DNA of 64,000 nt, from assembly GCA_030424845.1 (NCBI GenBank), contig JAUHWC010000001.1:434001-498000 (forward strand), read 5' to 3'. The notes under the pieces were generated by a model, which saw only the letters and a list, made by a program, of their open reading frames with translations, had not been told where the DNA came from and searched no databases. A program made the translations under genes and the position numbers. This document shows positions 61,564-64,000 of the stretch, in pieces (positions within the stretch are counted from its first letter, which is position 1; every line of letters begins with the position of its first letter). This DNA comes from Alphaproteobacteria bacterium (GTDB lineage Bacteria > Pseudomonadota > Alphaproteobacteria > Sphingomonadales > Sphingomonadaceae).

Positions 61564-63147
61564 ATGGTTTCGCATTTTCTCCCCCGACGCATCCTGGCAC
61601 TTGCCATGATGGTTCTTGCAGCAACGCTGGCGCAACCCGCGCAGGCCGATCCGGCTGATATCGATGCGGCCGCACGCGGCGTGGTGCGCGTGATCGTTGT
61701 CGGGCGTGATGGCGACACGGTCTTCCCGCTGAGCCATGGCACCGGCTTTGCGGTGAACGGGGAGACAATCGTCACCAACGCCCATGTGCTGGAACCGGCG
61801 ATGCAGGATAGCCGCCTGTCGATCGGCATCGTGCCTTCGGGCGGCGGGGAGGCCGTGTATGGCCGGGTCATTTCGGTCAGCCCGCGCAACGACCTTGCGC
61901 TGGTGACCACCACCAGCCCGCTGCGCTTGCCGCCACTGACCCTGTCGGGCACCACGCCCAATGGATCGGGGGCGGTAACCGCCATCGGCTATCCCCTGAA
62001 TGTCGACCAGGCGCAGGGTCTCGGCGAGGAGGACATCTTCCGCGCACAGCCACCCGTGACCAGCCAGGGCTTCCTTTCAGGCCGACGGCCGAGCCGCGAA
62101 TTCGATACCGTGCTGCACACCGCCCCCATCGCGCGCGGCAACAGCGGTGGCCCGCTGGTGGACAGCTGTGGCCGCGTGGTGGGGGTCAATTCCTTCGGCG
62201 CGGAAAGCCAGGGGACCGAAGCCGAGTTCTTCTTTGCCGTGACCATGCGCGAGCTGGTGCCGTTCCTGCGCGCCAACAACATCACCCCGCAGATCAACTC
62301 CCTGCCCTGCCGCAGCCTGGCCGAGCTGGAGGAGGAGGAACGCCTGCGCGAGGAGCGGCGGCAGATGGTTGCCCGGCAACAGGCCGAAGCGGACGAGGAA
62401 GCGCTGGCCCAGCGCCGGGCGGAAATTCGCCGATCCATAGAATATGCCATTTTCGATGAGCGCTCGAACCTGGGGTTCCTTTCGCTGATCGCGCTGATCC
62501 TGTTTGCGGCAGCGGCTGGCCATGCCCACCGCGCGCATCGTGATGGGGACATGCGCCTGCGCGCCATTGCCGGTTCGATTGCGGTGGTGGCGATACTGGT
62601 GGCGGCCATCGCATGGCTCAGCCGCCCGTCCTTCACCGAAGTGCCTGACCGGCTGGAAGAGCAGCTGCGCGAGGAAATGGAGGGCGAGGATACCGGCATC
62701 ATCGAGACGCCGTCTGCAAATGGCGCCCTGTACTGCACGCTCGATACCGATCGCAGCCGCGTGCTGGGCGCACCGATTGAAACCCTGACCCTTGAATGGG
62801 GGGAAGATGGCTGCGTCAATTCACGCACCCAATATGGCCTCGACGGTGCGGAATGGGTGCGCGTGCTGGTTCCCGCCACTGAAGAGGCTGTCTCCAAGAA
62901 CAGTTTCGATTCGCAGTCGGGCGAATATGTTGTCGAGCGCTACCTGCTCGATCGCGAGGCGATGTCCGCCGCGCGTGCAGCGCGCGGCGAGTTCGAGGCA
63001 CCGGCCTGCGGGGCGGGTGAAGAATCGGTTCGCCAGCTGGGAGCAGACCAGCGCAGCATCCTGACCCTCCTGCCCGCCAGCCCCAACGAAAGGCTCGTCT
63101 ACAGTTGCAACGCTGCCGCAGAAGACGAGATCGTGACGGGGAATTGA
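61564..63147 (+). CDS. Trypsin-like serine protease with internal membrane segments
   Basis: 527 residues with a signal peptide ending in AQADP. Catalytic triad: His74 (IVTNAHVLEP), Asp110 (SPRNDLALV), Ser194 (IARGNSGGPLVD). After the protease domain, residues 252-292 form a charged probable coiled coil (ELEEEERLREERRQMVARQQAEADEEALAQRRAEIRRS). Two transmembrane helices follow (about 304-320 and 334-353). The C-terminal 170 residues form an unrecognised soluble domain. The N-terminal protease is periplasmic and the C-terminal domain is expected on the same side, since there are two helices. It differs from HtrA in lacking PDZ domains. Function unknown. Confidence 0.88.
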   Translation: MVSHFLPRRILALAMMVLAATLAQPAQADPADIDAAARGVVRVIVVGRDGDTVFPLSHGTGFAVNGETIVTNAHVLEPAMQDSRLSIGIVPSGGGEAVYGRVISVSPRNDLALVTTTSPLRLPPLTLSGTTPNGSGAVTAIGYPLNVDQAQGLGEEDIFRAQPPVTSQGFLSGRRPSREFDTVLHTAPIARGNSGGPLVDSCGRVVGVNSFGAESQGTEAEFFFAVTMRELVPFLRANNITPQINSLPCRSLAELEEEERLREERRQMVARQQAEADEEALAQRRAEIRRSIEYAIFDERSNLGFLSLIALILFAAAAGHAHRAHRDGDMRLRAIAGSIAVVAILVAAIAWLSRPSFTEVPDRLEEQLREEMEGEDTGIIETPSANGALYCTLDTDRSRVLGAPIETLTLEWGEDGCVNSRTQYGLDGAEWVRVLVPATEEAVSKNSFDSQSGEYVVERYLLDREAMSAARAARGEFEAPACGAGEESVRQLGADQRSILTLLPASPNERLVYSCNAAAEDEIVTGN

Positions 63148-63296
63148 ACTCAGTCGGCCACTTTCCCCACCCCTGACTTGCATCCCTGCCACCCCGGTGC
63201 TAGGCGCGCGCCAACCTTGCCGGGGCGTCTTTGTTGAGTCCCGTTCATGGCAAGTGAAACCTATCGTTTTCGGTAACCTCACAAGGGACCATACGC

Positions 63297-63854
63297 GTGG
63301 AGCTTTCCGCCGGTATCAAGGCCAGCCTAGCGGGGCGTTATGCCTCTGCCCTGTTCGATCTCGCTAGCGAGGCCGGCACGGTAACTGCAGTCGAATCAGA
63401 CCTCGAGAACCTCGAGGCCGCCCTCGCCGAATCGGCTGAACTGCGGGCGCTGATCAAGAACCCGGAAGTCAGCCGGAGCGCGCTTGGCAAGGTGATGGCG
63501 GGTATCGCTGCCCACCTGAAGCTGTCCGACCTGACCGGCAACTTCCTTGGCGTCCTTGCCGAAAACCGCCGCGTGGCAGACCTGCCCGCCATGATCCGCG
63601 CCTTCACCGCCATTGCCGCTGCACAGCGCGGCGAGGTGAATGCAGAGGTGGCCAGCGCCCATCCGCTGACTGACGCACAGCTTGCCGAACTGGAAAAGAA
63701 GCTGCGCGCTCGCGAAGGCCGCACCGTCAAACTGAAATCCCGCGTAGACGCCGACTTGCTCGGTGGTCTCGTTGTCACCATTGGTTCGAAGCGTATCGAC
63801 AGCTCGATCCGCACCCGTCTCAATTCTCTTGCCAACGCAATGAAGAGCGCCTGA
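63297..63854 (+). CDS. atpH: ATP synthase F1 subunit delta
   Basis: 185 residues from GTG 63297. The N-terminal helical domain ([35 protein letters not shown]) and the C-terminal LADNRR-like region ([17 protein letters not shown]) and [26 protein letters not shown] are typical. It joins F1 to the peripheral stalk. It precedes atpA by 23 bp, the expected order in alphaproteobacteria, where F1 genes form an operon separate from F0. Confidence 0.97.
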   Translation: MELSAGIKASLAGRYASALFDLASEAGTVTAVESDLENLEAALAESAELRALIKNPEVSRSALGKVMAGIAAHLKLSDLTGNFLGVLAENRRVADLPAMIRAFTAIAAAQRGEVNAEVASAHPLTDAQLAELEKKLRAREGRTVKLKSRVDADLLGGLVVTIGSKRIDSSIRTRLNSLANAMKSA

Positions 63855-63877
63855 AGGCTCACTTGAAAGGCTGATAA

Positions 63878-64000
<123 letters not shown>

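Noticed and set aside
63148-63296. Promoter of the ATP synthase operon
   Set aside because: A promoter is expected here but I found no convincing -35/-10 pair at the right spacing.

Overview
The window is GC-rich chromosomal DNA from an alphaproteobacterium, most likely order Sphingomonadales and near Erythrobacteraceae. That placement is inferred from gene content: aerobic-type CobT, class I LysRS, a GTA-type holin, the plsX-fabH-ihfA-merR block, a sphingomonad-style TonB receptor with DUF6152 exported proteins, and intergenic repeats around CTTCGACAAGC. No rRNA, CRISPR array, transposase or integrase is seen. Three tRNA genes are present: Pro-GGG, a CAU tRNA that is probably Ile2, and Pro-UGG.

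Layout. 0-6.1 kb holds the end of an ABC-F ATPase, a 73-residue orphan, DUF6456 and XRE regulators, a GT4 glycosyltransferase, and yajC-secD-secF on the minus strand. 6.3-15.3 kb is the accessory core. After tRNA-Pro, every gene is on the minus strand: a b561-YceI fusion, a MarR regulator, an MFS transporter, a four-gene block of two DUF6152 proteins and two partner proteins carrying DGREH/GHWEG motifs, and a TonB-dependent receptor. Related 15-bp inverted motifs (TTTGAC-N3-GTCAAA) lie upstream of marR, the four-gene block and the receptor, which suggests one regulon. 15.4-19.5 kb carries a GTA holin, an HxRRGD glycosyltransferase, aroQ and accB-accC. 19.5-25.3 kb carries a CaCA antiporter, a third DUF6152/GHWEG pair, an Lrp regulator, a histidine kinase split by one in-frame TAG, and a NodB-like deacetylase.

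25.4-33.0 kb has two tRNAs, ettA, repeats, a PNPOx-like protein, an RcnB-like protein, a 2OG oxygenase, lysS and an MscS channel. 33.1-37.0 kb is a small accessory locus: a MoaF-like protein with two calycin-like halves coupled by ATGA to a Tat-exported protein, divergent from a lipoprotein tannase/feruloyl esterase. 37-46 kb has a DinG-type helicase with a histidine phosphatase, merR-ihfA-fabH-plsX-rpmF, MAPEG, an MBL hydrolase, and an S24 repressor divergent from two small genes. 46-55 kb has an aldehyde dehydrogenase and an acetolactate synthase-like ThDP enzyme, a 2-hydroxyacid dehydrogenase overlapping cysS, DUF2939-cobT and DUF4197. 55-64 kb has priA, an FeS photolyase, a gluzincin-like TPR protein, an Ada-like alkyltransferase, a membrane-anchored trypsin-like protease, and the start of the ATP synthase operon.

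The best candidate for an undescribed system is the TonB receptor / DUF6152 / GHWEG / MFS / MarR locus. All three DUF6152 precursors have a signal-peptide cleavage site predicted by eye directly before His-His-Ser, so the mature proteins may begin with a metal-binding histidine pair. The substrate is unknown.
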